NCBI GenBank assembly: GCA_029255685.2
Contig: CM055315.2
Span: forward strand, 54,527,358 to 54,591,357
DNA: 64,000 nucleotides
Direction: 5' to 3'
From: Silene conica
Lineage: Eukaryota; Streptophyta; Magnoliopsida; Caryophyllales; Caryophyllaceae
The notes beneath the pieces are model-generated. The model did not search any database and had not been told where the DNA came from. It was given only the letters and a program-made list of their open reading frames with translations. The position numbers were made by a program, and so were the translations under genes. Position 1 is the stretch's first letter. Every line of letters starts with the position of its first letter. Below are positions 13,001-26,179 of the stretch, piece by piece.

Positions 13001-13922
13001 TGCATGATTAATCTCAATCATATGAATATAAGATGACATACTAACAGGAACGACGTGGCCTGCTTTTATATCCTCACGGTACACTGGACAATTCCGCCTT
13101 CAATGCCCAATCTTGTGGCAATGGTGGAATTCAATGTCACCGTCTTTTCTCTTTGTCTTGCCTTGTGAGCTACTTGTCTCACCAGACCCACGTTTTCCAT
13201 TTCATGGCCTTTTAAACTTTGGCTTCGCTATAGCTCGCCATTAGCCTTTGCCTTACCTTTGCCCTTGTTGAAAATCATGAGAACATCTTACTTCATGCTC
13301 CCACTCAATTTTAGATCCTTCTCTGTCTGTACGAGAAGGGAGCGTAGCTCATGAGGATTTTTCCTCATGTCATTCATGTGATAGTTAGCCCTGAAAAGGG
13401 CAAAACCGTCATAAAGTGAATGAAGCATATGGTCAATGACTATGCTCTCACTGATTTTTCAATCAAGTGCCTCCAGTTTCTCGACATTCTCGATCATATC
13501 AAGAATGTGTGGGCTAACCGGTATGCTCATAGGTAACGATACTCGGTGCTTTTAAGAACTCGTTAGTTAGTGAGCGTGGTGAAAATCTTATTTGCACGTT
13601 AGGCTATGAAGCGCCTTTGCAAATTGTGTTCCATTGCAAAGTTGAGTACGTTCTTTATCGCACCCGCTTCCATAACAAAATCACTATACGTGAGTGATTC
13701 GTTGACTCTTGCATTAGGGCCTGGGTTTGGCGGTATTGGCTCAATCAAGTACTTGAGCTTACCGTCAGCAATGACATCATTCTGTAATGATGCGTCCCAG
13801 TCCGCAAAGTTGGACCCATCATTCTTCAGTCACGTGGATTGATTCATGTGGTCCATAAAAGCTTTAAGCCAGGATTCGCGTCTGAGTGTGACACTAGGCA
13901 CTGGGTCATCAGTATGGCCAAA
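10021..13922 (-). pseudogene. Broken Copia gag-pol
   Basis: Pieces of one polyprotein in shifting frames: Gag start near 13922, a zinc-knuckle region near 13080-13130, the GAG-pre-integrase segment (12534-12905), integrase core (11940-12458), reverse transcriptase (10684-11306) and RNase H (10021-10601), ending with a normal C-terminus at 10021. Damage that I can see: many stops and frameshifts; the reverse transcriptase motif reads YVED instead of YVDD (10888-10893); about 39 codons are missing after the LLSSV segment near 10850; and a 23-bp tandem duplication at about 10993-11038. It cannot be functional. Confidence 0.88.
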
Positions 13923-15979
13923 CATTTTAATATGCAGTATTATCAATTGAAATGAATTCTACATTGTAAAGGAAAAATAAAATATAATAAGCATACTCAT
14001 CGTTTTTGTAAATAGTCTAATGCAAAAACATTTTAATGCGATGACTTAAGCATTTATACAATTGATCTTCCTCATGAATTATATAAATGATCCCAAGACT
14101 CAATTTCTGTAAATTGATAAGCTAACCTTTTGGCTAATTCTACCGTTAGAATTCTTGGTCGATAAATTTCTGTAAATTCTATCTTTAGTCCACCATAACC
14201 ACGAAATATTATTCGGATCATAATGTTGAGATAAAATAAGTCAACAACTACTACTTACTCAACGTAGAAGGGGTCATATGAAGAGTAAGGTCCTATATGC
14301 CTACCGACGAAGAAGGGATTCATAGTAATTTGGCTTATAAAGACTAATCTCAATTTTAGGTTATAGAGGAAGATCCCATCAACTTTATTTTAATTTATTT
14401 TAAGTGAACGAATATCTAGCATGCGAGTATGAATAAACTAAGATGATGGCTTAGGTGATATACTAGTGATATCTGTATGTCCATGATAATTAACATGCAT
14501 ACTATATGAGTCAATTTTCATGCAATCTTAGGTGGTTTGATTTAGGCGGAAAAATGATGCACTAACTATCATGTGAATGAAAACAGTAAGAGTGGAATAA
14601 AAACGAAAATAAAACATATCCTAGTGTGGCCTATCCTACCAAAATGAACAAAACACAACTTTGGAATCCATTCAGCAATGGACCCTAGAAGCTTTTCTTG
14701 TCTTGATGTTCCATCTTGGTCCATGTAGTGGGTGTGAGCAATCCGATCTCTGTCTTGAGTCTTCTCAAATTACGTTTAATAAATTACAAAATATAATCCT
14801 ATTATTACATTCTAATTCCAAAAACGTAATTTAATGAAAAATACAGAAGTGGAGATTTGAGATCTCATAATTACATCACAAATTATGTTTCCTTCATTAC
14901 GAAAACATAATTTACTAACGCCCCACTAAGTATTATATTTTACAACTGTTTGCAAAAATACGTAAAATAAACCATTCAATCGACATTCAACATAAAAAAA
15001 TGCATCAACTATAAAATTATTCTTTCAAGACATAATTCCATAATAATGTAGAGTAATTTATCCAAACCATCAATTTAACAATGATTTAAATTATGTGACA
15101 ATTCCGTAATTAATCATAAAAATTTTAATCAAACATAATCTATTCATATTATCGTATAATATGAATTAATCCAACATTATTTTAAACATTTTTAAAACAA
15201 TTGGGTATAAAAAATGTGAACCTTTTCACAACAACAATTATACATTATCTTTATAATGTATAATAAAAAACGAAAAACAACCCCATTTAAAAACAAAACT
15301 GCCGAAATCATACCCAAAAAGTGTCGTAACAAAATTGTTGAAAACAAGACTGACGACGCAAAAACCGGGGAAAACCGCTGCAACATCAGGTTTTGACGCA
15401 ATGAAAACGCTGTAAACAGAAGGCTGAACAGCGATAAAGCGCTGGAAACAAGAAAAGTGATGTAATCTAAGCGCTGCAATTGAAAAACGCCGGAAATACT
15501 AAAAGTGCTGTTTTAAAAACGCTGTAAACATCAACGACAGAAATAAACAGCCCTTTTAAGTTTCTTTTCCAAAACTAATGAATTTGAACAAGTTTTCATC
15601 GTGTTGCTAATATTACAAGATCGACAATTATCAATACTAATCATTATTAAATATCGATTCAAACTTGATGATTCAAATTAACCTTTTAAGATGAATATCA
15701 AAATCATGATTAAAATTGATTATCTGTATATTCAACTAATCATAATCTAAGATGAAAAACAACAATTTAACATTGTTATGTCGAAAAATATCTAGCAAAA
15801 ACAAACTTGTTAAAGAATATTCAAAACAATTTCCTTTTACTTTTTAATTTAATCTTTATTAAATTAAAACATCTACAAATTTATAATATCGTCATGTTAA
15901 CGGTTTAATATAACAATATTAATAAATAAAAAAGGAAACAACAAAACCAAAACAAAAATTCGGCATAAATAAAACAACA
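13923..15979 (-). other. Leader of the decayed Copia element, with short CGCTG repeats
   Basis: The block at about 14075-14370 matches the leader of the intact Copia element. Further out, 15321-15530 holds many copies of a loose motif, CGCTGNAAAC (for example 15376, 15408, 15520), at uneven spacing of about 11-21 bp. This is where the intact element has its TCGATCGA palindromes. From about 15560 to 15979 I see only A/T-rich DNA, and the exact right end is uncertain. Confidence 0.55.
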
Positions 15980-16000
15980 CGTTTTTTTTTGGTAAAAGGT
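15980..16000 (-). other. Probable poly(A) end of a LINE-type insertion
   Basis: A run of T followed by GGTAAAAGG on the plus strand, i.e. CCTTTTACC-A(n) on the minus strand, a typical plant LINE 3' end as I recall. With element B and one target duplication removed it joins 38785-38998, where a short minus-strand frame ends about 25 bp before this point. Called by pattern only. Confidence 0.4.
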
Positions 16001-16005
16001 AAGTA
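16001..16005. repeat. Target-site duplication AAGTA of element B (partner 38780-38784)
   Basis: AAGTA on both sides of the TG...CA ends of element B, 22.8 kb apart. It proves that everything between was inserted as, or into, element B. Confidence 0.92.
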
Positions 16006-17244
16006 TGTAGGGTTTTTAGTTACTCATAAACTAAATATTTAGTCATACTAATCAAAATACTTTAATTAACATTTTAATTAACTTATTTATGTGATCTTAT
16101 GCATGCTAAAAATGCGGAAATAGGAATGATTTAGAACCCTTACACACGGTCCAAATCAAATGCTAGGATGATCTTCCAAAATGCTCAACAAGAACACCTC
16201 CTCCAAGATGCACCAAGACAACCCCTTAATAATCCGAAGTCTTTGAACAAGCTAGTACCAAGAATCGGTTTCCTTAATATTAATTCTAATCTCTTAATTC
16301 GAAATATAATCAAATACTATCACTCATATAGTATATATTTTATTATCTATATAATAACTTAGAGAGGTTTTGGTAGTATTCTTACTTAGAGAATTTTGCC
16401 AAGCATTAGAGTGAAATGTGAGCACACCACAACATTTTAAATGGTGTTGCTTAGGTTAATGGGTGGCCGGGTATGGGGAGCACAAAAGAGGGAACATCTC
16501 CTCTTCTCAATGTACTAGGGTGGCACTAGGTGTGGGTTCTCAAGACTAATGTTTAAACACAATGATTAAGGTGTATTTAACACACTAATCACCCACACAA
16601 CCACCTCCACTAGCCGGCCACATAATCCATAAAATGGATTTCATTTTACAAGTTTGTCAATTGTATAATTTGTATAACATGTGACATCTTATATGTCACG
16701 TAGTAATAAAATTATCTTAATTTAAAAAAACATATAAATATTTATCGTATAAATATTATATATATATAATTAAATAAATCATATTTATCAATTGACAAGT
16801 AATTCGAAATTACAAATATAAAATGATAATTTATCGTCAATACGATTTACAACCTTTGTATTAATTATAACCCGATTCATTCTAATTATGATATTATAAA
16901 ATATCGTTTATTGTTTAACAATTGACACGTTTCAATTTTAAACATAAATCTTACTATAAGACTTAACCTCTAATTTCTCGATATACGAGCTTAAGGAATA
17001 TGAGCAAATCGTATCAATATACATTTGATCATTTTATCAATTAAGGGGATTGTCCTAAAGATGTGACCTAAAGGGATCAACTGACCACCACCGTCATACG
17101 ACAGTAATGTTAAACTCTAGCTAGCCAATCATTACCAATTAATGTTGGTCAGTTGACTAATATAAATCGTATCATCCCTTGCGCATTCTCGTCATGAGAT
17201 TTAATTACGTGATCACACTATTGTTGAGGACACATTTCCCAACA
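16006..17244 (-). repeat. 3' LTR of element B
   Basis: 1239 bp from TGTAGGG to CCCAACA. It is the uninterrupted reference used to locate the two insertions in B's 5' LTR. Confidence 0.9.
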
Positions 17245-19301
17245 ATCTCCCACTTGTCCTCGACAAGTGTGCGTCACCAATTCTCTTGTCCTATTACAAT
17301 CTCTCACTCAATGCAAGATGTCTCTCTGAGGTCGTACTTGCATTTGATCATATCATGAATGGTTTCGTCGATCTGGAGAATAACTGTCTGACCAGAATTA
17401 TCTACCATAGATACCTTCCGAGCGTGGCCACGCATTTCCAGTTAACTTCTCCTCGAGTGGCCTTGAGATTTGAACAACCCTGACAAGGGGTGGACAATTT
17501 CTATCGCACTACTTCCTTCAACGAGTCACAATCAGTCACAGCCTGAAGCAATCCCATTTGACTCCAGTTACGAAAAGTAGTAGAGAATGGATCAAGGCTA
17601 TGCCTAAACTGTACTATCTTGGGAGAGTAGTCTTTAGTCTAAGAATTGACTCACAAGAATACTATAGCAGCTCTCGCCACGACCCGGCTATTATAAAATT
17701 TCCAGAACTCTATAAGAGGTCACTTTTCCCGACAGAGTGTCTCTTGCAGTCTGCCTATGTGATCGACTAGTCATCACATATGACTCTATGACACTTGAAC
17801 TTGCCATCAATCGCCTCACATTCTAATCGCTTTGAGATGTCACCTCATGTAAGCGGTTAGGGGCTATACTAAGTCAATCCAGTTCACTTATGGGGTTCAA
17901 TATTGTCTCATACAACCCATTTGGATTTTGACAAAGTATCTTTCATCTTGAGTTAATTATAACTCAAATGACATTGTCATGCAAAAATAGTCAATACTAT
18001 TTCATTGCATTTGATGCACAATCATCTATTTGTATTAATGTTTTGCGAATAAACCTTTTATTCATGATTGCAAAACTTACAAATTTTGGTCTCCTTCCGA
18101 CTCATATTATCTCACATAATACGATCTCATTTGAGCACATATCTAGAACCCATTCTAGATTTTGAGTTTCCTTTCCTGAGGAAAGCTCCCACTGTTATCC
18201 TATAACTCATGACGTATTGATATACTAGAGGGATTAAAGAATCGCTCGAAATTATCTAGTCACTTATGTGCTTAAATCTATATTGTAGTTATTAGTGATT
18301 TCATCACTCTTACTATTTTCAAAGATCTTGGCTATCAAGGTTATTCATATCTAACCATTTTGATTTCTAATGGGCGACCTTTTATTATCAATATAATAAA
18401 CTTTTCCCGTAAAGCTCCATCATCGTTTGATATAAGGTATTTGATCATCTAGAATTGAAAACCTCTTATTCTTTACATCTTAAAGAATCACCCATCCTCC
18501 CTAAATGGTAGGCTTAATTCTTTTAATGAACATCGCTCCCACTAAAATCAATATTACTCGATCTCTTAAATGAATCTTTCATTTCTCACATGTAAATCTT
18601 TTATTTATCTTTTGAATCATTATCACTATCACTATCCCTATAGTGATCTATTTTCATTCAATCAATCATCACCCTCTTTTCATGTCTTCGTTTCCTCGAG
18701 ACGAATATGACATGATAATTTCCTTATAACTACATTGAGAGAATTGAGATGATTTCTTCTCTTTTATCTTATAAACTTAGAAAAATCATTTATTAAGGAA
18801 CCGGTCTTTCCTCCCGTATAGATAGATGATTTCTCCCCTATTATCTTATAATCTTTAAAAATCATTATCTTAAGGAGCCGATATTCCTTCCGAATTCATA
18901 CGGGGTTTCCCACGGAAACAATGAACATAAGGAACTTTCTTCGAGTGTCCTCCCGTAGTTTCTTCAGTGTCCTCTCGTAGTTTCTTCAATTCATTCATTT
19001 AGGGCTCTTCTTAAGACTCCCATGTAGGAATCTTCTCTAAGATCCTTTGTTTTCATCATTGGTTTGCGGGCGAAATAATTTCTCCCACTCTATCCTTCTA
19101 ACAATAACCTTTATTCGTATAAGGATAGCTATTTCGATTAACCAATGCATATGAATGTTTGAAGTTATATAGGTGTGATGAATACATTCTCATTTTCACT
19201 TAAAATGAAAATCTTATAATGAACTAATGTTTTCTCATTTTGATTGAAAGTATCTCATGGGGTGTAGTTCTCCGTTTTAATCAACACTTTGATTACATTA
19301 T
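17245..19301. other. Non-coding 3' internal region of element B (first part)
   Basis: Homologous to 2002-4080 of A and to the matching part of C. The PPT inverted repeat next to the LTR (about 17251-17269) is conserved. No gene. Interrupted at 19301 by the solo LTR. Confidence 0.75.
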
Positions 19302-20870
19302 TGATGCGTGTCTATTTTATGATGTTTTTCATCTATTTTTACACGCATTTGGTCGCTCATTTACTATGTTTTAGCCCTTATTTCCCAGCAATCGTGTACT
19401 TTCGTATTTTTATATGCTTTTGTAGATTTATGCGGAAAAGGGACGATTTTACACCAAATTCATGCCCTCGTGATTTTTGCATAATTAAGGAACGAAGGAA
19501 AGTCAACTGGAGTCATTATTTAAGTACCAAAAGTCAAAACAAGAAGAACCGGAGAATTCCCACGCGGAAACGGTCGACCGACCCACTAAATGGGTTGGCC
19601 GACCTGGCCTGTATTTTAAGAAGTCCAAAATACTCTAGAAAGCCCAGAATTCTCCTAAGCCCGTAGAAGAGGTCGACCGACCAACAAAGTAGGTCGACCG
19701 ACCTCAGCAAAGCCCAAAAAGAGTTTTCGGAAATAAAAGAGAAGTATGAAGTCTTTAGGAAACTCTTATGTTATGCCCTATATAAGCTAATCTTGTAGTT
19801 AGGGTTAGATATCGAAGTTTATTATCAAGTTTACTATCAAGCCACAATTCAGTTTTCTATCTAGTTCTTAATTCTAGTTTTCATCTTTAGTTTGTAATCT
19901 TTCAATAATTCTCAAGCATTCAATAAAGTTTGTTCCTTTCTGCCTTAATTCCGATTTCTGGTAATTACTCTCTCGAATTTAGTTTCATTATTGTTCTTAT
20001 TATTGTTGCATCCGGTTTAAGTTAGAATCCCAAGCTTTATTATTATTGCATTCTTAGATTATTATTTACTATGTTTTCCATGTTTTATTCCCGTTTTCAT
20101 CATTGTTTTAGTAATCATGCGTAGCTAAATTGCTTATGTTAGGATGTAGGGGATGAATATGCATAGGTAACGTAATTCCGAGACCGACTTGTAGCAGAGC
20201 CGTGGTCGGCCGACTCAAATAATAGGTCGGTCGACCAAGGCGGTGGTCGGCCGACTGGAATAGCTGGTCGGTCGACCCCCTCGCGCATGAATCCTGTTTC
20301 GTCTTTCTTTGTTGACTATAATACCCTATAATAAGACTGAAAGGAGACTTGTAGGATGTTAGTAATGACCTACCCAAGATTGAGAAATACGGGAAGGGCA
20401 TTGGCTTACACTTTAAGATGGCTAGGTTACTCAAGACTGAAAGGTATGTGACCTAGGATTTAGGAATCACCCTTATTGTTGACACCCAATAATTGTGAGA
20501 CCTAGGAACTAATAGCATAGTCCGAAAGGAGCTATTAGGTACCATAGACCGAAAGGATATGTTACATCCCTTACGCGACTGCAATACATGTTGACCTTAG
20601 GATTTATATTACCTTAGCTATTTATTACCCGAACATCCTAGCATCCCTTTTATTATATTTTATTATCATCTTTTATTATTTGTTTGTTTTAATCTTTTGC
20701 CTTAGATATAGTAATCAACACAATAAACCCCCAAATTTGTTACCTTTAAACATTAACATAAAGCAATAAACACTCCCCACCTATTTGTGGTTCGACCCTG
20801 ACTTTCACTATCTATAGTTTAAGTTTAGGAATTATAAATTTATCTTTGGTACCCTCAACGACAGGCATCA
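19302..20870 (+). mobile_element. Solo LTR, Athila type, TSD ATTAT
   Basis: 1569 bp from TGATGCG to GGCATCA, flanked by ATTAT at 19297-19301 and 20871-20875, with no internal sequence: the product of LTR-LTR recombination. It aligns from end to end with the 5' LTR at 39569-41205 and more weakly with the LTRs of the Athila element at 24885-37201. Four 21-bp-phased palindrome pairs lie in it. An open frame near its start is not a gene. Confidence 0.92.
19572..20277. repeat. Four pairs of 21-bp-phased palindromic motifs in the solo LTR
   Basis: Pairs start at 19572/19593, 19671/19692, 20204/20225 and 20245/20266, each 21 bp apart. The first two pairs read mainly GGTCGACCGACC, the last two GGTCGGYCGACY, so both orientations occur in one LTR. 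Confidence 0.9.
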
Positions 20871-20875
20871 ATTAT

Positions 20876-21298
20876 TTTGACCGTATCAATGTTTATTGTG
20901 TGATAAAATCACCATTATTCATGTTTAAACAAGGTATGCAATTTATTTGAGAAATCAAGACATTGATTAAGAACAAAAGTAGTGCCCTCGGGTTGAAAAC
21001 CAAGTCACCAAATATCCAAAATTCCAACCATTGTTTTAGGATTTTAATCCTTGTCTTACAAGAAAATAAATTGTTCCATAAATAAAATGCAAAATATGAA
21101 AGAAGACGATATAAAAATTAGAGCCTAGCTCTTTAAGTCTTCGATCAATTGGATGCTACCGTAGCCATCCAAGTAAGGAACCTCATGCTTCCTTCTCCTT
21201 GCCCTTATCATTATTAGGGGGTGGCCCTTTAAAACAATTAAAAAGGGTAAATATCAACACATTTGTATCACTATACATAAGTTGATAAATGACATGAA
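20876..21298. other. Non-coding internal region of element B (second part)
   Basis: Continues the 3' internal region after the solo LTR and matches about 4085-4442 in A. No gene seen. Confidence 0.75.
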
Positions 21299-22207
21299 TC
21301 ATAAACGAGAATTATTACCTACGGCGGTTGCGTTCCCATTTTTGAGATCGCTTAAGTATTTGGGGCAATTACGCTTCCAATGACCAATCCTCGTGCAATA
21401 ATGGCACTTGTCTTCGGATTTTCAAGACGAGGTGGAAGCGCCTTTCGAAAAGGTCTTTTCTTTAGTCGCTTTGGGCTTGAACGTTTTCTTGCCCTTGCCT
21501 TTAGAGGCATTCCTTTTGAAGCTCGTTTTCCCTTTCTTTTCGATGTTTAAAACATCCTTGGTGGAACTTTCATGAAGTCCCATGTCCCTCTCGGCTTGGA
21601 CGAGCATTTTATGCAACTCATCCAATGTAGTCTCTTGGTTTCGCATATTAAAATTCACCCGGAATTGAGCATACGATTTTACCTTATTGAGCGAGTGAAG
21701 AACTCGGTCAATTATAAGAGAGTCGGGAACATCAACGTATTGCGTTTTTAGAGTCTCCGCGAGCTCAGCGAGTTTGAGCACATGAGGGCTTAACTTTTGC
21801 CCTTCCTTCAAGGATATGTCAAAGAAGGCGGAAGCCGCCTCATATTGAATCACCCTTGGAATTTGCGAAAACATGGTCGCAAGCTTGATGTATATCTTAT
21901 ACGATGTGGTCAACTTGATCATACTCCTTTGGAGATCCGCCTCCATGGAGAAGATGAGCACATTTTTAAGAGCGGAGGACTCTTTCATGTAGGCTTCATA
22001 GGCCTCACGATTTTGGACCGATGAACGAGCGGTCGGAGCGGTCGTAGCGGCTTCGGATAGGTAACGACTCTTATCGTCACCTTGAGCGGCCAAAAGTAAT
22101 TGCGCATCCCAATCCTTAAAATTGGAACCATGCTTATCGAGTTTGCAACGATCCATAAAGGATCGAAGCCATGAAACGTTAGTGAGAGGTGGAGCGTTGG
22201 TTGCCAT
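21299..22207 (-). pseudogene. gag: Gag of element B, truncated by a nonsense codon
   Basis: Starts at the same ATG as copies A and C and follows them closely for 261 residues. An in-frame TGA at 21422-21424 then stops translation in the serine-rich stretch just before the zinc knuckle. The frame stays open beyond it, and the CCHC knuckle and C-terminus are still readable down to the natural stop at 21299-21301. The protein made would keep the capsid part but lose the nucleic-acid-binding knuckle. The original start and length match A and C, so this is decay, not a different gene. Confidence 0.88.
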
Positions 22208-24648
22208 TTGTCGATGTTGAAAATTAAACTACAATATAAAATGAAGGAAATAAAACAATATCATTTTAAAATTCATAATTTTAAACTAAAAACTTAAACA
22301 AGTTAAGTATATTTACTTAATGATCTCTTACCCAATTAAGTAAACAATCCCGAGACCCAAACCCATACTAATCCGGGCACGGTGTAGCCGATTCAACCCG
22401 TATCGGTATAATTTGGTGGATTAACCCCTTAATCGGTTCTACCTTAGAACTCTCGGTCGACAATTTTCTAAAAATCGTCTTTAGCCCGAACTTATTGCAA
22501 CTACGGTTACGAATACTTTCGTTGAGATCAACCAAATTTCAAGGTGTAATCTTATTACCCCACTTAGCCAACGTGACAATTTTAGTACCCCGGTATAGCC
22601 GAGCCTACGTTTTTGTGAAGAAGGGATTCATGAGTCCGTTCTTTTTGGTAAGGCTAAGTCTCAATATTTATATGTAAGAGATCTAGTCAAATTATTATCT
22701 ATCTCCGTTTAAGTGAACTAAGTCGGTGAATTATCGATAAAATAAATGACTAGGTCGACTACTTCGAAAATGCATGTGACGATATATGACGATTTGGCTA
22801 TGCATGCAAACATATAAAAAGCAAAAATAAAAGCATAAGATAAACCCTAGTATGGCCTTTCCTAGAAAAGAAATAATAAAAGTACAAATTCGGAAACCAA
22901 CTCCTTTGGTCCCTTGAACTTCACGAGGCACGCACTTCGAGGTAAACACCGTCTTGTCGGAACTCCTTTCCGAATGGCACCATCTTCAAGGAACTCCGGA
23001 TATTACAAATATTACAACTTTTCTAGTCTACTTTATACATTATAAAATAGAAATAAATTACAATTGGGTGATACGAGATCACAAAATTACAACCGAATCG
23101 GTAACCCCTTACATTACGGGAAATACCGATTAAAAACTAAGGCCATACTAAGTAAATTACATAATTCCCAAAATTACGTAAATAAAATCATGACATTCAT
23201 AATTAAAATATGCAATTCTTATGAATATATGAACTATCATGCAAATCCTAAGCCAAATCGTCCTATTTAAATATCAATTATATAAATAGTTATCGTATAC
23301 CTTGGTTTTATGGAATTGCGTGTTTTAACGTTTAACAACACTATGCATAATGTGAATCGGAATTCACTTTTAAGTTAATCATCCCAACTCATATAGGTTT
23401 CAAAATTTAGTCTTACTCAAACTTTGAACATGACTTAACTTAACATATTTAAATATTGTTCGGTATTACTCGGTTTTACGGGAAAAATAATATAAAATCC
23501 GAAAGAGTCGTAAAAATTTCAAAAATTTCAAAATTCAAATTTTGAAAATTCCAGAATGTTCTTAAAATTTCAGAACTTTAAAAAATATTAGCAATTATAC
23601 GGTTTTATCATTATTTCGAAAATAACACGTAAAACGAGCATTTTAAGTCGGAAAATTCAATAATTAACTCCATAAATGCAAATAAAATACTAATACTATT
23701 TTTACACTTTCCAAAACACTTTAAGAACATAAAATGGACAGAAAAATAAATTACACACTGCCCAAGAGCCGAAATTTTAAATGCATCACCCCTTTTATTT
23801 AATTTTAAATGCAACTTTTAACAATTTAAAATTAAAATTAAAACTGAAACTTTTGGCTCCCAAGAATATTTTAGTGATGAACATATCATATATGACTAAT
23901 ATGGGTTAAATTTTTCGGCCATTTTAACAACTATTGCAAATTTTAACGATTTACGTCATATATCATACGATTTTAACCTTTAAAATTATTTCTCAAGCAT
24001 AAAATAAGATAAAAATCTCGAAATTTTTATACATGCTGGAAATAATATATATGACATCGTGTTAAATTTTTATGGCCAAATTTCAACTTAAACTATTAAA
24101 GTCGAAATAATGTCACTAATTACCCGATTTTTACATTAAAAATCTATAATATTGCAATATCTGAGATAAATTTCTGGAAAATTCAACATATATTCTAAAT
24201 ATTGTATGTGACATACTCATAAAGTTTTATAGTCAAATTCATAATATAACTATACAAACCCATTTTATTCATCTTATTTGCATTTTAACCCTTAAAATTC
24301 ATATCACATGTTTTATAAGTCCATAATTTACGAAATTTCATATTCATAACATAGGATATACATGTGATAACATACTGAAAAATCTCGGCCAAAGGATGAT
24401 TTTAACTATTTTTCCCAAAATAAACAATTTTTAACCATTAAAAACTAATAAAACCGAGATTTAATATACCAATAATCAATATTCATGCAAAATATATTCC
24501 AAATATTCTTAAACATTTTAGAAAACAGTAGGTATTCATGCTTAATTAATTTCGACCATATCTTATATCAAACGAAATATCAAGTTTTATTTCGTTATCC
24601 TAATAACTCCGTAAAAACGTAAACGGAAAGCATGCAAACAACCTAGTT
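22208..24648 (-). other. Leader region of element B
   Basis: About 2.4 kb, homologous to the leaders of A and C, including the block shared with Copia (about 22330-22680). No gene. Confidence 0.7.
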
Positions 24649-24660
24649 GCTCTGATACCA
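24649..24660 (-). other. Primer-binding site, element B
   Basis: Minus-strand TGGTATCAGAGC, two bases from the 5' LTR beginning at 24663. Confidence 0.9.
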
Positions 24661-24662
24661 AT

Positions 24663-24884
24663 TGTAGGATTTTTAGTTACTCATAAACTAAATATTTAGT
24701 CATACTAATCAAAATACTTTAATTAACATTTTAATTAACTTATTTATGTGATCTTATGCATGCTAAAAATGCAGAAATAGGAATGATTTAGAACCCTTAC
24801 ACACGGTCCAAATCAAATGCTAGGATGATCTTCCAAAATGCTCAACAAGAACACCTCCTCCAAGATGCACCAAGACAACCCCTT
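24663..24884 (-). repeat. 5' LTR of element B, piece 1 of 3
   Basis: Matches the start of 16006-17244. It ends with CCCTT (24880-24884), the target duplication of the Athila insertion. The other pieces are 37207-37535 and 38094-38779. Confidence 0.9.
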
Positions 24885-26166
24885 TGACACCCGTCGTTGA
24901 GTGGTGCCAAAGATAAGATTTATAAAACCTCAGCTTAAACTCAGATAGGATAAGTCAAGGGTCGAACCACAGAGAGACAGGGTAAATTATGTTTGTAAAT
25001 TTAAAGTCTATTGCAAGTAACCAAAAAGGGGGGGGGGGTTTTGATTTGAGATTTAAACTAACACTAAGGTAGCAAACTAACAAGAAAATTAAAATAAGAT
25101 AAAAGGAGATTAGGAACTTTGGTTCCCCATGGTCAAAACAAGTCAATGAAAGGTAAAATAATCAAATAACACAATCCCAAGGAACAAAGAATAAACCTTT
25201 AGGTCAATATTCTACCCAATCCTTACGGTCTTAGGGTTCCTACAAAAGCACTAAACTTTCGTTCAAGGGCAATCCCAAAGTTGTTGTTAAACTAATCCCA
25301 ATAATCTTTCAATCCTAAGGATTAGTTCACCAACAACAATGGGGGATTGGTAATTTAATCATCAAACTTATCAAGGCCAAGTCTTTATCATGGTTCCCCT
25401 AATTCCCAATCACAAGAATTAGCTATGCATACTTTTAACTATGGAACTAACAATTACTAAGAATATTGAAGAGATGAACATAATTAAAGATGACAATAAA
25501 TAAGTAAACATGAAATAAGAAATAACAACAAGATGAATAACAAGATTGAATAAAAAGGAAAGATTAAATTGTGACAAACTTACAACTTGAAAGGAAAATC
25601 TAAGAACAAAGATGAAAGCTTGGTACCAAAATCTAACAATGGAGTTTTCTCTAATTGGGGCTGCATAACCTAATTTTAGAGTTTGGATCTCCTTAAATAA
25701 GAATTGTTACAAGATTAGGAAAAATAGAAAATAAATAAAAACAGAAGTCCCGAAACAGCTGGTGGTCGGTCGACCGAGATTTTCGGTCGGTCGACCGATT
25801 CTGGCGATACGGGTTTATTTCATGCGAACTTGGGCTTCTGTGAGCTGGGCTTCTTTTGCGAACTGGACATCGGTCGGTCGACCACTATTGCAGGTCGGTC
25901 GACCGCTTCTCGTCCTTTCCAGCTTCGATCTGGCCCGAAAATAATACTTGAGTGCACCATCTGATTCCTTGCTCCATACTAGTACTCAAAACAGCTTCCT
26001 AAAGGCAATTAAGGCTTGGTTTTGCTCACTTCCGCGTATTCCTACATTTAAAACATAGAAATGCCAAAGTAAACCGTTTCGGGAGAAAAAGCAACTAAAA
26101 GTCACGAAAGTGTAAGAAAATACGTGCCAAAAGAATAATTAAAATGCATAAAATAGGCACGTATCA
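24885..26166 (-). repeat. 3' LTR of the Athila element
   Basis: 1282 bp from TGACACCC to CGTATCA. It is 4 bp longer than its partner because of a longer G run near 25028. Palindrome pairs start at 25764/25785 and 25872/25893. Confidence 0.93.
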
Positions 26167-26179
26167 AACTCCTCAAACC
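26167..26179 (-). promoter_or_regulatory. Polypurine tract of the Athila element
   Basis: Minus-strand GGTTTGAGGAGTT lies next to the 3' LTR, the expected place for the plus-strand primer. Confidence 0.75.

Larger units (their letters stand above)
9658..15979 (-). mobile_element. Decayed Ty1/Copia element without LTRs
   Basis: Minus-strand relative of the Copia element at 42675-59734. The left end, 9658, matches that element's 3' untranslated region (about 49880 and below), so the fragment lacks the PPT and the 3' LTR. Going right come pol, gag (start near 13922) and a leader reaching about 15560-15979. No 5' LTR or PBS is visible. Frames are broken throughout, which marks it as one of the oldest layers in the window. 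Confidence 0.82.
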
